64,000 nt of DNA from Sphingomonas sp. UV9 (GCF_004101245.1 NZ_SCIN01000004.1:211983-275982); one strand, 5' to 3'; counted from the first letter of the stretch, positions 40,427-49,586 are shown. Made by a program: numbers and translations. Notes: generated by a model not told the origin, from the sequence alone.

Positions 40427-43066
40427 TCAGCGCAGCATGATGTGGAAAAAGGCACCCTGGCCGTAATCGTCGACCTCGCTGACGTAGCGCAGGCCGTTGC
40501 CGACCAGGAATTTCGGCTGGTCGTTGAGCAGGTTAGTGATCTCGTATTTGAACGTCACGTGCTTCGTCACGCGGTGCCACAGACCGAGGTTGACCGTGGT
40601 CAGTTCGGCGCGACCGTTATCGTCCTGCGCGGTCTCGCCGATGCCCTCCATATAGCTGCCCCGGTGCGTGACGGTCGCGCGGAACGCGCCGTCGATCGCG
40701 GGCAGGCGCAGCGTCGCGCCACCGTTGACGATCCATTTGGGCTGGTAGATCAGCCGATCGAGCGTGCGCGTTCCGGCGTCGCTGGTAATCGACATCCGTC
40801 CCTTCAGCCAGGTCGCGTTGAAGAACGGATCGATCCGCTGCCCGAACAGGTTCACATCGTGATCGGCCGCCTGGAATTCCACGCCGTACAGCCGCGAGCT
40901 GTCGGCGTTGAGCGGCTGACGGACCCGGTAATTGACGTCGTCGATCAGCTGCGTCGTGGTCAGCGTGAAGATGTCGTCCTTGATCCATTTGGCGAAGGCA
41001 CCGAGCGAGATGATGCCGTCCTTGTGGAAATACTGCTCGATCTGGAGATCGAGATTGTCCGACCGGCGGGGACGCAGTTCGGGGTTGCCGCGACTGATCG
41101 AGCAATCCGCGCCGCCGCTGTCCTCGTCCCCGCAATTGAGCGATTCCGGCTGGGCGATGTTGCCCGGCGTCGGACGGCCGAGCGTGCGGCTGTACGAGAA
41201 ACGCAGCTTCTTGCCCCCCGCAAAGTCCCGAATACCGGTGAACGACGGCAGCAGATATTCGTAGCCGCCCTTGCTGCGGGTCATCACGGCCGACGCGGTG
41301 CCGCCGGTGATCGTCGGCTGGAACGCGGAGAAGCGCGTGTGGTCGTAGCGGAAGCCGGCGACCAGAATGGTGTCGTCGGTGGCATAATGCAGCGACAGAT
41401 ACGGCGTCACCAGTCGCTCGGTGTAGCGATAGTCCCCGGTGATGCTGTCATAGGTCGAGTTGGGCCCGTCCTTGACGAACTTCGGCCACAACTCCTTTTT
41501 CACGCGCGCCCAGTCGACCCACGGGAACGACTGCGGCGCGCCGACCGGGACATAGCCTGGATCGTACAGATACCCGTTCATCGCCTGGCCCAGCTTGTAT
41601 TCGGTCATGTCGACGTTGCGGGCCAGTTCCAGGTTGCGAAACTCGATACCCGTGACAAACCCGAAGCCGCGATCCTCGGGTTCGGCGTTCCAGCCAAAGT
41701 CGACGCGCGCATCCGCCAACCCCTCGTTCGCCATGCGATAGGTCGTCTGTGCGGTGCTGAGCTTGTAGGGCGATCCGAGGACCACGCCGGGCTTGTTGAT
41801 CCCGGTGACGTACGGCAGGCCGCCGGTGTCGTCGTTGCCCGCAGCCCAGTCCAGCGAAAGCCCGGTAGGGTACGCGCGAACGCCGATATAGGGCTGCGTA
41901 TTGTCGTACCGGGCGCGCGTGTAGCCGCCCCGAACGCGCAGCGACGAGCGGTCGTCATGCCATTCGACGTTACCGATCGCGCCGACCGTCGCCTTGTTCC
42001 AGGTATCGTAGCGATAGCGCGAATAGAGGCTGTTGATGTCCGATCCGCCGCCCTCTGCGGTGAGGTCGGTGACGCTGTTCTTGGTGTAGAAATCGTTCTT
42101 GTTCATCGTCGAGGATTCCCACTGACGATAATTGAACCCCAGCAGCGACGCATAGATATCGGTGCCGAGCGGGCGCCATTCGAACTTCGCCGAGCTGCCG
42201 GCTGTCTGGAGGCGGTTGGTGTAGCTGCCGTAGCTGTGGTTGTAAGGCACGGCGATGCCGTTCCAGGCGGGATCGTCCGGGCCGGCGAGCTTCTTGCCGG
42301 CGTCGCTGAAGTAATATTTGGTGTCCTGCCACCATTTGCGCGAGTTGCGGATGCGGTTCTCGTAGCGCGCGGACAGCACCACCCCGAACTGGTCGCCTGC
42401 GCCGAATTTGTCCGCGAACACCATCTTGCCGCCGCCGCCGAAATGCGGCGTGCTGCCGTTGCCCGCGTTGCTGCCGCCATCGCCCTTGAACGACGAATAG
42501 ATGCCGTAGCCGTCGACCATGAAATAGCGGCGCTTGAGGGCAAAGGCGCTGCGCGTGACGATGTCGACGATGCCGCCGATCGCGGCGCCGTCCTGTTCGG
42601 CGGTGAAGGTCTTGTAGACGTCGTTGTGGAACGACAGCTCCGACGGGATCTGCTGCAAATTGACCTTGCGCGACCCTTCGCCGTCATTGCCGATCGTTGC
42701 GAGCGTAATCCCGTCGATCGTGGTCTGGTTGAGATCGGGGGAGATGCCGCGAATGCTGACGAACCGCGGCGCATCGCCGTCCTCGATCGCGCTGATGCCC
42801 GGCAACAGGATCAACTGGCCGGCGACGCTGCCGTCGGCGGACAGCGTCTCGAGATCGTCATAGATGATCGAATCGCGCACCGACGTCGACTGTTCCTTGT
42901 CGGATCGGATCGCGCGTTCGCCCATGACGACGATGTCGGACTTGGTCTGGTCGGGATCGGCGGTCGGATCCTCCGCGTTTGCAGCACTCGCCATGAAGAA
43001 TAACGGGAACGTACACGCGGCGGACGCGATAAGGCGAACGCGCCTGGCGGGCAAAGGAAACGACAT
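40427..43066 (-). CDS. TonB-dependent receptor
   Basis: 879 residues. A signal peptide (LIASAACTFPLFFMASAANA) leads to a short TonB-box-like stretch (SDIVVMGER), a plug domain with LILLPGISAIED and RFVSIRGISPDLNQTTIDG, and a 22-strand barrel ending in QGAFFHIMLR. It should import a large or scarce ligand across the outer membrane with TonB energy. The tandem with PhoD downstream and a PKHD dioxygenase upstream recalls phosphate/iron-regulated receptor clusters. No STN domain, so it is not a signalling receptor. The ligand is not evident from sequence. Confidence 0.95.
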   Translation of the reverse strand: MSFPLPARRVRLIASAACTFPLFFMASAANAEDPTADPDQTKSDIVVMGERAIRSDKEQSTSVRDSIIYDDLETLSADGSVAGQLILLPGISAIEDGDAPRFVSIRGISPDLNQTTIDGITLATIGNDGEGSRKVNLQQIPSELSFHNDVYKTFTAEQDGAAIGGIVDIVTRSAFALKRRYFMVDGYGIYSSFKGDGGSNAGNGSTPHFGGGGKMVFADKFGAGDQFGVVLSARYENRIRNSRKWWQDTKYYFSDAGKKLAGPDDPAWNGIAVPYNHSYGSYTNRLQTAGSSAKFEWRPLGTDIYASLLGFNYRQWESSTMNKNDFYTKNSVTDLTAEGGGSDINSLYSRYRYDTWNKATVGAIGNVEWHDDRSSLRVRGGYTRARYDNTQPYIGVRAYPTGLSLDWAAGNDDTGGLPYVTGINKPGVVLGSPYKLSTAQTTYRMANEGLADARVDFGWNAEPEDRGFGFVTGIEFRNLELARNVDMTEYKLGQAMNGYLYDPGYVPVGAPQSFPWVDWARVKKELWPKFVKDGPNSTYDSITGDYRYTERLVTPYLSLHYATDDTILVAGFRYDHTRFSAFQPTITGGTASAVMTRSKGGYEYLLPSFTGIRDFAGGKKLRFSYSRTLGRPTPGNIAQPESLNCGDEDSGGADCSISRGNPELRPRRSDNLDLQIEQYFHKDGIISLGAFAKWIKDDIFTLTTTQLIDDVNYRVRQPLNADSSRLYGVEFQAADHDVNLFGQRIDPFFNATWLKGRMSITSDAGTRTLDRLIYQPKWIVNGGATLRLPAIDGAFRATVTHRGSYMEGIGETAQDDNGRAELTTVNLGLWHRVTKHVTFKYEITNLLNDQPKFLVGNGLRYVSEVDDYGQGAFFHIMLR

Positions 43067-43391
43067 TGGACCAGCATCTCCGACAGGGGCGCGCAGAGAG
43101 CCTTTCCGGACACGGGAAGGCTGGCTCTACCGATTGCGGGGTCGCGCGATCTGCGGCCCCGGTCGCCTCGCTTATGATCTCGACGCGACACAACCGCGTC
43201 AGTTACGCTGACCTTTTATGACAGCGGGTACTATTCCAGGCGCGTCGCTCCGCGGCGTCCTAAAGCCGTTTCGGGACTGGTGTGGCCCGAGTCAGTCATC
43301 GCGTTCGCATATCGCGGAACGACGGGGATCGGGCCGGTAACTGCCTGCGAATGCCAGAGTCGGGAGCGTTCCTCCATATTCTGGTGAGATA
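43067..43391. other. 325-bp stretch between the PKHD gene and the TonB receptor
   Basis: No supported gene. It probably contains the receptor's promoter, since the gap is too long for simple co-transcription from the PKHD gene, although both run on the minus strand. I saw no clear Fur or Pho box. Confidence 0.4.
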
Positions 43392-44054
43392 TCAATCCTC
43401 TGCCCAGCGCCTGAGCAGATTGGACTGCGTCTTCGCCAGCAGGTCCAGCTCCGGGGTCTTGCCCAGGCGGTCGAACAGCGCGTGCCGTGCGGTTTCCAGA
43501 TCGAACAGCAGTTCGCGGGCGTCGGCATCGCGGATCAGGCTGCGGACCCAGGTGACGGCGGCCAGCCGTTCGCCGGACACGACCGGCGCGACGCGGTGCA
43601 GCGCGGTCGTCGGATAGACCACCGCATCGCCTGCCGCCAGCTTCACGTCCTGTTCGCCGGCCGCGGAGTCGATGACCAGTTCGCCGCCTTCGTAGGTGTC
43701 CGGCTCGGACAGGAAGATGGTGACCGACACGTCGGTCCGCATGCCCCCCATGATCGCGTCGTCGACATGGTTGCCATAGGCCATGCCGGGCTCATAGCGG
43801 CTGAACAGCGGGGGGCGCACGACATGCGGCCGCGTCGCCATCCGGAACAGCGGGTTCGCCAGCAGCCGGTCGATCACCAGGTCCTGCATGTCGGCGAGCA
43901 ACGGGTCGCTACGGTCGACCTGCTCGTTGCGCTTGACCGGCCGCGCCTCGCGACCGGCGGTCTGGCGCCCGTCGACGAAGCGGGTCTTGCCGAGATTATC
44001 TCGCAGCCACTGGAGATTGTCGGCATCCAGAACGTTGGCAATCATGATCAGCAT
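43392..44054 (-). CDS. PKHD-type Fe(II)/2-oxoglutarate hydroxylase (PiuC/YbiX family)
   Basis: 220 residues from ATG 44,054. The double-stranded beta-helix iron site is complete: His96 and Asp98 in GNHVDDAIM, His153 in ALHRVAPV, and the 2-oxoglutarate-binding Arg163 in GERLAA. Family members sit beside TonB-dependent siderophore receptors and are iron-regulated; their substrate is unsettled. Here it is the first of the minus-strand set with the TonB receptor and PhoD, consistent with that context. Residues before the ATG in the longer frame read as non-coding. Confidence 0.93.
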   Translation of the reverse strand: MLIMIANVLDADNLQWLRDNLGKTRFVDGRQTAGREARPVKRNEQVDRSDPLLADMQDLVIDRLLANPLFRMATRPHVVRPPLFSRYEPGMAYGNHVDDAIMGGMRTDVSVTIFLSEPDTYEGGELVIDSAAGEQDVKLAAGDAVVYPTTALHRVAPVVSGERLAAVTWVRSLIRDADARELLFDLETARHALFDRLGKTPELDLLAKTQSNLLRRWAED

Positions 44055-44145
44055 GGGAAATCTCGTGGCATCGGCATGACCTCGGGTCGCGGGTCCTATC
44101 AGTACCCCCCCATGCGGCCAACGGCTTGGCGAGTAGGGAAATATC

Positions 44146-44457
44146 ATGCGTACGAAGTTGTGGATAGGCGTCGGTGCTTTCGTTGTCGCGCAGTCGGGCC
44201 AGGCGATCCTGACCGAAGCGGCCGCCAAGCCGCTGGCGTCGTCGGTCGATCAGGTCGGCGAAGGCGGCGAGAACGAGCGCGGCGAGGGCGAAGGTGAAGG
44301 CGAGGGCCGTCAGGTCGTGCGCTCGGCGAAGTCGCGGCACATGGTCCGGAACCCTCGTCGCGCTCGCGCTGCGCAACAGCATGCAGGCCAGCGTGGCGAA
44401 GGCGAGTATGAGGGTGGCGAAAACGAGCGGGGCGAAGGCGGCGAAGGCGAGCGCTGA
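44146..44457 (+). CDS. exported Gly/Glu-rich low-complexity protein
   Basis: 103 residues. A signal-like N-terminus (LWIGVGAFVVAQSGQA) precedes two Gly-Glu-Asn/Arg-rich blocks, VGEGGENERGEGEGEG and EGEYEGGENERGEGGEGER, separated by an Arg/His-rich section (SAKSRHMVRNPRRARAA). The middle looks out of character and may be a frameshifted repeat unit, because both blocks share a GGENERGEG core. It precedes the cytochrome gene by 18 bp on the same strand. Similar Gly/Glu-rich exported proteins occur next to cytochromes, perhaps binding metal; function unknown. Confidence 0.5.
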   Translation: MRTKLWIGVGAFVVAQSGQAILTEAAAKPLASSVDQVGEGGENERGEGEGEGEGRQVVRSAKSRHMVRNPRRARAAQQHAGQRGEGEYEGGENERGEGGEGER

Positions 44458-44475
44458 TCCAGGGATAAGCGGGAA

Positions 44476-45765
44476 ATGAGCCGGGCCGGGATCACGCGCA
44501 AGGTCATGTGGGCCGCGATTGCACTCTGCGTGGGCGTGATGGTCTTTGCGATCATCGCCTACCGACCGGCCATTGCAGCGGTGACGCGGCCCGATCCTCG
44601 TTTGTTCGATACGGCACTGGTCGCGCGGGGGGCCAATCTTGCGCGACTGGGCAATTGCGTCAGTTGCCACCAGTCCGCGAATGGACGTCCTTACGCGGGC
44701 GGCTACCCGATCAACACGCCGTTCGGGACGGTCTACGGCAGCAACATCACGCCCGACCCGGCGACCGGGATCGGGCAGTGGTCACCGGCTGCGTTCAGCC
44801 GGGCGATGCGCGAGGGCGTGGGGCGTGACGGGAGTCATTTGTATCCGGCCTTTCCGTACACCCATTATGCGAATGTCACGGACGGCGACCTGGGCGCGTT
44901 GTACGCGTTCCTGATGACCCGGCCAGCCGTGCGGGCGGTACCGCCGGCCAACACGATGATCCCGCCGCTTGGCTTTCGGCCGTTGCTGGCCGGCTGGAAG
45001 CTGCTGTTCTTCCGACCGCAGCCGATCGCATCCGATCCTCGCCAGTCGCCTGCATGGAACCGGGGTCGCTATGTCGGCGAGACGCTGGCGCATTGCACCG
45101 CGTGCCACAGTCCGCGCGGCCTGTTGCAGCAGGAGAAGCGTGGCGCCCAAGCCTATGATGGCGGGTGGTCGGGCGGCTGGTATGCCCCCCCGATCAACGC
45201 GCGCTCTCCGGCAGTTCGGGCATGGACGGTGGACCGGCTCGATGCGTATTTCCGTACTGGCCTGAGTACCGCGCATGCCGCAGCCGCCGGGCCGATGGGG
45301 CCGGTCACGTATAATCTGGCACGCGCTGCGCCGACGGATGTGCGCGCGCTTGCGACCTATCACGCGTGGCAGATGCGCAACGCGCCAGCCGCGCGCGTCG
45401 AGCCGCCGCTGGCGGATCGTCGGGCATCGGCGTCGCAGCGGCATCCGGTTGGTGCGCGGCTGTACGACGGTGCCTGCGCGGTATGCCATGAGCCGGGTGC
45501 GGCGATGATGGTCGCGGGGCGTCCGGTCCTGCCGCTCGGCACGCCGCTGCACGAGGACAACCCCCGCGATACGATCCAGATCATCCTGCAGGGGCTGCGT
45601 CCGCCCGTCTCGGCGCGCGGGCCCTATATGCCGGCCTTCGCCGATGCGCTGGACGATCGTCAGGTGGCGGAAATCGTGGCATATCTGCAGGCACGGCATG
45701 GCACCGGTCCGGCCTGGAAAGAGCTTGAGAAAGACGTCGCCAGGGCGCGCAAGGAGGGCGAATGA
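44476..45765 (+). CDS. three-haem c-type cytochrome subunit
   Basis: 429 residues. One N-terminal helix (VMWAAIALCVGVMVFAIIAY) anchors it in the inner membrane facing the periplasm. Three CXXCH haem motifs are at 61-65 (CVSCH), 207-211 (CTACH) and 334-338 (CAVCH). Spacing and surrounding sequence (e.g. GSNITPDPATGIGQW) match the triheme subunits of membrane alcohol, gluconate and aldehyde dehydrogenases. Here it would carry electrons from the molybdenum hydroxylase encoded by the next two genes to the respiratory chain. Its stop overlaps the next ATG (ATGA). Confidence 0.95.
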   Translation: MSRAGITRKVMWAAIALCVGVMVFAIIAYRPAIAAVTRPDPRLFDTALVARGANLARLGNCVSCHQSANGRPYAGGYPINTPFGTVYGSNITPDPATGIGQWSPAAFSRAMREGVGRDGSHLYPAFPYTHYANVTDGDLGALYAFLMTRPAVRAVPPANTMIPPLGFRPLLAGWKLLFFRPQPIASDPRQSPAWNRGRYVGETLAHCTACHSPRGLLQQEKRGAQAYDGGWSGGWYAPPINARSPAVRAWTVDRLDAYFRTGLSTAHAAAAGPMGPVTYNLARAAPTDVRALATYHAWQMRNAPAARVEPPLADRRASASQRHPVGARLYDGACAVCHEPGAAMMVAGRPVLPLGTPLHEDNPRDTIQIILQGLRPPVSARGPYMPAFADALDDRQVAEIVAYLQARHGTGPAWKELEKDVARARKEGE

Positions 45766-46253
45766 TCGACTTGATCGTCAACGGGGCGGCGGCGCGCGTC
45801 GATGTCGATCCCGCCACCCCGCTGCTCTATGTCCTGCGCGACGACCTCCATCTCCATGCCGCCAAGTTCGGGTGCGGACTGGGGCAGTGCGGGGCGTGCA
45901 CCGTGTTGGTCGACGATCGGCCGGTATTCTCGTGCCTGCTGCCGGTCGGCGCGATCGGGGCGCGCAAGGTCACGACGGTCGAGGGGCTGGGGACGGCCGC
46001 CAGACTTGGCGACGTCCAGCGCGCCTTCCTCCACGAGCAGGCGGCACAATGCGGATATTGCATCCCCGGGATGATCGCGCGTGCGGAAGCGCTGCTGCGC
46101 GAGACGGTCACACCGACCGAAGACGCGATGCGGACGGCAATGGCGCCGTCGCTCTGTCGGTGTGGCACGCACATGCGAATTTTACGCGCGGTGCGGCGCG
46201 CGGCCGTGATGCGCGGCGGCGGGGTGGTCGATGCCGCGGAACCCGTGACATGA
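45762..46253 (+). CDS. 2Fe-2S subunit of a molybdenum hydroxylase
   Basis: 163 residues. The plant-type ferredoxin cluster uses Cys38, Cys43, Cys46 and Cys58 (CGLGQCGACTVL). The second cluster uses Cys97, Cys100, Cys132 and Cys134 (CGYC and LCRCG). This is the small subunit of the isoquinoline 1-oxidoreductase / nicotinate or aldehyde dehydrogenase type, passing electrons from the molybdenum site to the cytochrome. Both ends overlap its neighbours by ATGA, so the three genes are tightly coupled. Confidence 0.95.
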   Translation: MIDLIVNGAAARVDVDPATPLLYVLRDDLHLHAAKFGCGLGQCGACTVLVDDRPVFSCLLPVGAIGARKVTTVEGLGTAARLGDVQRAFLHEQAAQCGYCIPGMIARAEALLRETVTPTEDAMRTAMAPSLCRCGTHMRILRAVRRAAVMRGGGVVDAAEPVT

Positions 46254-48463
46254 GCGGGCATGCGTCACGCCGCGATGTGCTGGGCGGGCTGCTGGTCGCG
46301 TTTGCCTTCGCGCCCGCCGCGCTTGCACAGACCGGCGGCGGCGAGGGCAGCGGTGGACCGCCGACGGTCGCGCCCGATTTGGCCGGAACCCTAGCGAAGT
46401 TTCCCGATCTCGACGCGTGGATCCGCATCGCACCGGACGGTCGCGTGACGGTATTCACGGGCAAGGTCGAACTCGGGACCGGCGTAAAGACCGCGATGGC
46501 GCAATTGGCCGCCGACGAACTCGACGTGGCGATCGAACGGGTCGATCTGATTACCGCGGACACCGCCCTGACACCCAACGAGGGCGTGACCGCGGGCAGC
46601 CAGACGCTCGAACAGAGCGGCACCGCGATCGCCAACGCCGCCGCCAACGTCCGGCTGCTGCTCGCCGAGACCGCGGCGACGCAGTGGGGCGTGGCCGCGA
46701 CCACGCTGTTCACGCGCGACGGCACCGTGCTGGACGGGCAGGGACGGCGCGCGACCTACGCCGAGCTCGCCGCGTCGACGTCGCTGGCGGTGCGCGCGCG
46801 TGCCGACGTGCCGCGCAAGCGGCTGGCGGCGCGGCGGTTGATCGGACGGCCGGTGCCGCGCGTCGACCTGCCCGCCAAGCTGACCGGCTTGCCGAGCTAT
46901 GTGCACGACATGACGCTGCCCGGCATGGTGCACGCGCGCGTTCTGCGCGGACCGTCGTCCGGCACGCGACTGACGCCCGACCTTGCGGCACTGCGCCGGC
47001 AGTCGGGCGTCGCCCAGGTCGTGGAGGTCGGGCGGTTCGCCGCGATCGTCGGACCGCGCGAATGGCCGCTAGAGCAGGCGCTGCGGGTCGCCAATCGTGG
47101 CCGCTGGGTGCGCGATGCCGCGGTGCCGGCGCTGCCGCCCATGCCGGCGGGACTGTTGACCATGCGCCGCGAAAGCCAGGTGATCGACACGCGGCGCGAC
47201 GATCCCGCGGCGCGCGGCGTCCAGCGGCTGTCGGCGCGCTACGACCGGCCCTATCTGATGCACGGCGCGATCGGACCATCCTGTGCCGTGGCGCTGTTCG
47301 CGGAGGGCCGGCTGACGGTCTGGACGCACAGCCAGGGCGTCGAACCGCTGCGCCAGGCGATCGCCGAGCTGCTCGCGATGCCGGCCGACCGCATCCGCTG
47401 CGTCCACCGCGAGGGAGCGGGCTGCTACGGGCATAATGGCGCTGATGACGTCGCGGGCGACGTCGCGCTGATCGCGCGCGCGATGCCCGGCGTGCCGGTC
47501 CGGCTGCAATGGAGCCGCGAGCAGGAACATGGCTGGGAACCGCTCGGCCCGGCGATGCTCGCGCAGGTCGATGCGACGCTCGACGCGTCGGGGCGGATCG
47601 TCGACTGGCGGCATCAGGTGTGGAGCAACACGCACAGCACCCGCCCGACGGCAGCCGGCGATCTTCTCGCGGGGGCCGAGGTGGTGCCACCTTTCACGCC
47701 GACGCCACCCAAGCCGATCCCGCAGCCGAACGGCGGCGGCGACCGCAACGCCATTCCGCTGTATCGCTTTCCCAACCAGACCATCGTCAGCCATTTCCTG
47801 CCCGACATGCCGGTGCGCGTCTCGGCGTTGCGCGGGCTTGGCGCGCATCTCAACATCTTCGCTCTCGAAAGCTTCATGGACGAACTGGCGGTCGCAGCGG
47901 GACGTGACCCGGTGGCGTTCCGACTGGCGCATCTCGACGATCCGCGTGCGGCCGCCGTGATCCGGCGCGCGGCGGACCGGTTCGGCTGGGGGCGATACCG
48001 ACCTGCACCCAATCGCGGGCGGGGGTTCGCCTTTGCGCGCTACAAGAACCACGGGGCCTATTGCGCGGTCGCGCTCGATGTCGAGCGTATCCCCGACGAG
48101 GGGCGGCTGATCGTCCACCGCGCGGTCGCCGCGGTGGACAGTGGCGAGGCGGTCAATCCGGACGGGATCCGCAACCAGGTCGAGGGCGGGATCGTCCAGT
48201 CGCTGAGCTGGACCGCAATCGAGGCGGCTGGCCATGACCGTGCACGCCGTACCGATTACGACTGGAGCACCTACCCGATACTTCGCTTCGCCGACGCGCC
48301 GCGCAGCGTCAGCGTCGAAGTGCTCGATCGGCCGGGGACGCCGTTCCTCGGCACGGGCGAGTGCGCGCAGGGGCCGACCGCAGCGGCACTCGGCAACGCC
48401 CTGACCGCTGCCACGGGGGTACGCCCAAGAAGCATGCCAATGATAAGCCGACCGTCGGCATAG
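46250..48463 (+). CDS. molybdopterin-binding subunit of a molybdenum hydroxylase
   Basis: 737 residues. The catalytic subunit of the xanthine oxidase superfamily, IorB-like branch. A Tat-like signal (SRRDVLGGLLVAFAFAPAAL) indicates export of the folded cofactor-loaded enzyme. Cofactor loops include GKVELGTGVKTAMAQ, VTAGSQTLEQSG and, near the end, GTGECAQGPTAA with the proposed catalytic Glu. The FAD-containing subunit is absent, as usual for this branch, which uses a cytochrome instead. A frame open back to 45,644 exists only because it overlaps the preceding gene. The substrate (an aldehyde or N-heterocycle) cannot be read from sequence. Confidence 0.93.
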   Translation: MSGHASRRDVLGGLLVAFAFAPAALAQTGGGEGSGGPPTVAPDLAGTLAKFPDLDAWIRIAPDGRVTVFTGKVELGTGVKTAMAQLAADELDVAIERVDLITADTALTPNEGVTAGSQTLEQSGTAIANAAANVRLLLAETAATQWGVAATTLFTRDGTVLDGQGRRATYAELAASTSLAVRARADVPRKRLAARRLIGRPVPRVDLPAKLTGLPSYVHDMTLPGMVHARVLRGPSSGTRLTPDLAALRRQSGVAQVVEVGRFAAIVGPREWPLEQALRVANRGRWVRDAAVPALPPMPAGLLTMRRESQVIDTRRDDPAARGVQRLSARYDRPYLMHGAIGPSCAVALFAEGRLTVWTHSQGVEPLRQAIAELLAMPADRIRCVHREGAGCYGHNGADDVAGDVALIARAMPGVPVRLQWSREQEHGWEPLGPAMLAQVDATLDASGRIVDWRHQVWSNTHSTRPTAAGDLLAGAEVVPPFTPTPPKPIPQPNGGGDRNAIPLYRFPNQTIVSHFLPDMPVRVSALRGLGAHLNIFALESFMDELAVAAGRDPVAFRLAHLDDPRAAAVIRRAADRFGWGRYRPAPNRGRGFAFARYKNHGAYCAVALDVERIPDEGRLIVHRAVAAVDSGEAVNPDGIRNQVEGGIVQSLSWTAIEAAGHDRARRTDYDWSTYPILRFADAPRSVSVEVLDRPGTPFLGTGECAQGPTAAALGNALTAATGVRPRSMPMISRPSA

Positions 48464-48565
48464 GTATGACCAGGGGGCGTGCCCTTCGAACCACAGGCGT
48501 TGCGTAAAGTGATCGGCAATACCGCGGAGAGGGACAAGCGGTTGAATGTAACGGATCGAAGTTCG

Positions 48566-48958
48566 TCATGCCGCAACGAGATGTATGTTTGGATGATCGG
48601 CAATGATCTCGAGTATGATCTCGAAGTAGGTTTGGCCAGTGCCGGCTTTCAACGCGGATAGCTGACGGTCGATCCGCTCCACGTCATATTGGCCGGGTCG
48701 TTCCAGCTTGGCCTGGAGGAATGCGCATGTTGCAGACAAGCCAAGACTGGATCGGGCAAGATCGATATCCTGCCAGACCAGCCTGACGGACTCGTTTCCG
48801 CGAATGGCACCGTAACCACCGCGCATCATGTCATCCAGGGCATCGAGGCTCTCACCCAGCTTCCAGTCCTCCTCCGCCATGAAAACGCGGTTGATCTCTG
48901 CGTAGAACGACGGGATGTCGTGAATGGTCTTGCCCGCGATTGTCAGGATAGTTGTCAT
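48566..48958 (-). CDS. barstar-like RNase inhibitor family protein
   Basis: 130 residues from ATG 48,958. The pattern KTIHDIPSFYAEINRVFM, ...LGESLDALDDMMRGGYGAI matches the barstar fold: strand, helix, then the Leu/Asp-rich second helix that blocks the barnase active site. A C-terminal extension of about 45 residues ends EIILEIIADHPNIHLV. Such proteins usually protect against a secreted RNase. No barnase-type gene lies beside it; the two upstream minus-strand genes are small unknowns, so its partner is unknown or elsewhere. Confidence 0.8.
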   Translation of the reverse strand: MTTILTIAGKTIHDIPSFYAEINRVFMAEEDWKLGESLDALDDMMRGGYGAIRGNESVRLVWQDIDLARSSLGLSATCAFLQAKLERPGQYDVERIDRQLSALKAGTGQTYFEIILEIIADHPNIHLVAA

Positions 48959-49007
48959 CGTCGGTGTCGTGTCCCGCATTGCCGATGCGCTGACCAGCAT
49001 CCGAGGT

Positions 49008-49298
49008 TTATGCCGAAACGTCGGCTGCGGTAATCAGGACAGGGGGCTCTCCGCCCAACCGACTGACGAACTCACGGCGCGCGATGCGATGGATGTCGGG
49101 CTCGAATTCGACATAGGCCTCGATCGCGGTCTCGCGGTCGATTCCTTCTAGATCGGGGTCGATGAACTCGGCCAATGCCTCGCTGGTGATCAGGAACTCG
49201 ACCATTCCAAGCGCGGTTTGGCCGAGGAACAGGATGCCGTTCCGCTCCGCCGACCACTCATAGTCGCCGAGTGCAAAGCGAACGCTTGCGGGTGCCAT
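49008..49298 (-). CDS. hypothetical protein, DUF1488-like
   Basis: 96 residues. It reads VRFALGDYEWSAERNGILFL, GMVEFLITSEALAEFI, then EFEPDIHRIARREFVSRLGG and a final strand with LITAADV. Strand-helix-strand order, the FxxTxEAL helix and the HRIARR helix match DUF1488-type proteins as I recall them; function unknown. It starts 3 bp after the end of the next minus-strand gene (49,302-49,586). Confidence 0.6.
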   Translation of the reverse strand: MAPASVRFALGDYEWSAERNGILFLGQTALGMVEFLITSEALAEFIDPDLEGIDRETAIEAYVEFEPDIHRIARREFVSRLGGEPPVLITAADVSA

Positions 49299-49301
49299 GC
49301 C

Positions 49302-49586
49302 TCAGCCCTCGTCGTTTGCGCTTGGCAACCGCTCCGCCAGCGCGGCGATCCCGTCACCGGTGATGGAGACATGCGATGCGCCATCGATCAGCACGGGGCG
49401 TTCCGGGGTGAGCACGGCAGCTTCGCGATGGTCCCTATCAAGTGCAGTCCAGGCGCGGACTGCGCCTTCCAGGCTCGTCACCTCGGCGAGATTTTCGCCG
49501 CCGCGCGGCACGTTCTCCAACGCGGCGCTCATCCGCCAGTCGATTTCGGGCGTCTTCGCGTCGTCGCCCCAGGTTGCTTCCGTCAT
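49302..49586 (-). CDS. small hypothetical protein
   Basis: 94 residues from ATG 49,586. The sequence EIDWRMSAALENVPRGGENL, ..VRAWTALDRDHREAAVLTPE and ..ALAERLPS is acidic and mixed in structure; a His-rich or binding motif is not apparent. Family not recognised. The longer frame to 50,231 overlaps a well-supported plus-strand gene and is rejected. With the two genes to its left it forms a minus-strand set of three. Confidence 0.55.
   Translation of the reverse strand: MTEATWGDDAKTPEIDWRMSAALENVPRGGENLAEVTSLEGAVRAWTALDRDHREAAVLTPERPVLIDGASHVSITGDGIAALAERLPSANDEG

Noticed and set aside
39094..40440. Plus-strand open frame of 448 codons
   Set aside because: Shadow opposite phoD; no recognisable motif and no credible start.
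40403..43003. Plus-strand open frame of 866 codons
   Set aside because: It lies exactly opposite the TonB receptor gene. Its Arg/Val/Ala-rich composition has no domain and is the usual antisense shadow of a GC-rich gene.
45644..46249. N-terminal extension of the molybdopterin subunit frame
   Set aside because: It overlaps the 2Fe-2S gene, reads as Arg-rich noise, and the ATG at 46,250 gives a clean Tat-like signal.
46710..48235. Minus-strand frames opposite the molybdopterin subunit
   Set aside because: Arg/Ser/Ala-rich shadows of a strongly supported gene.
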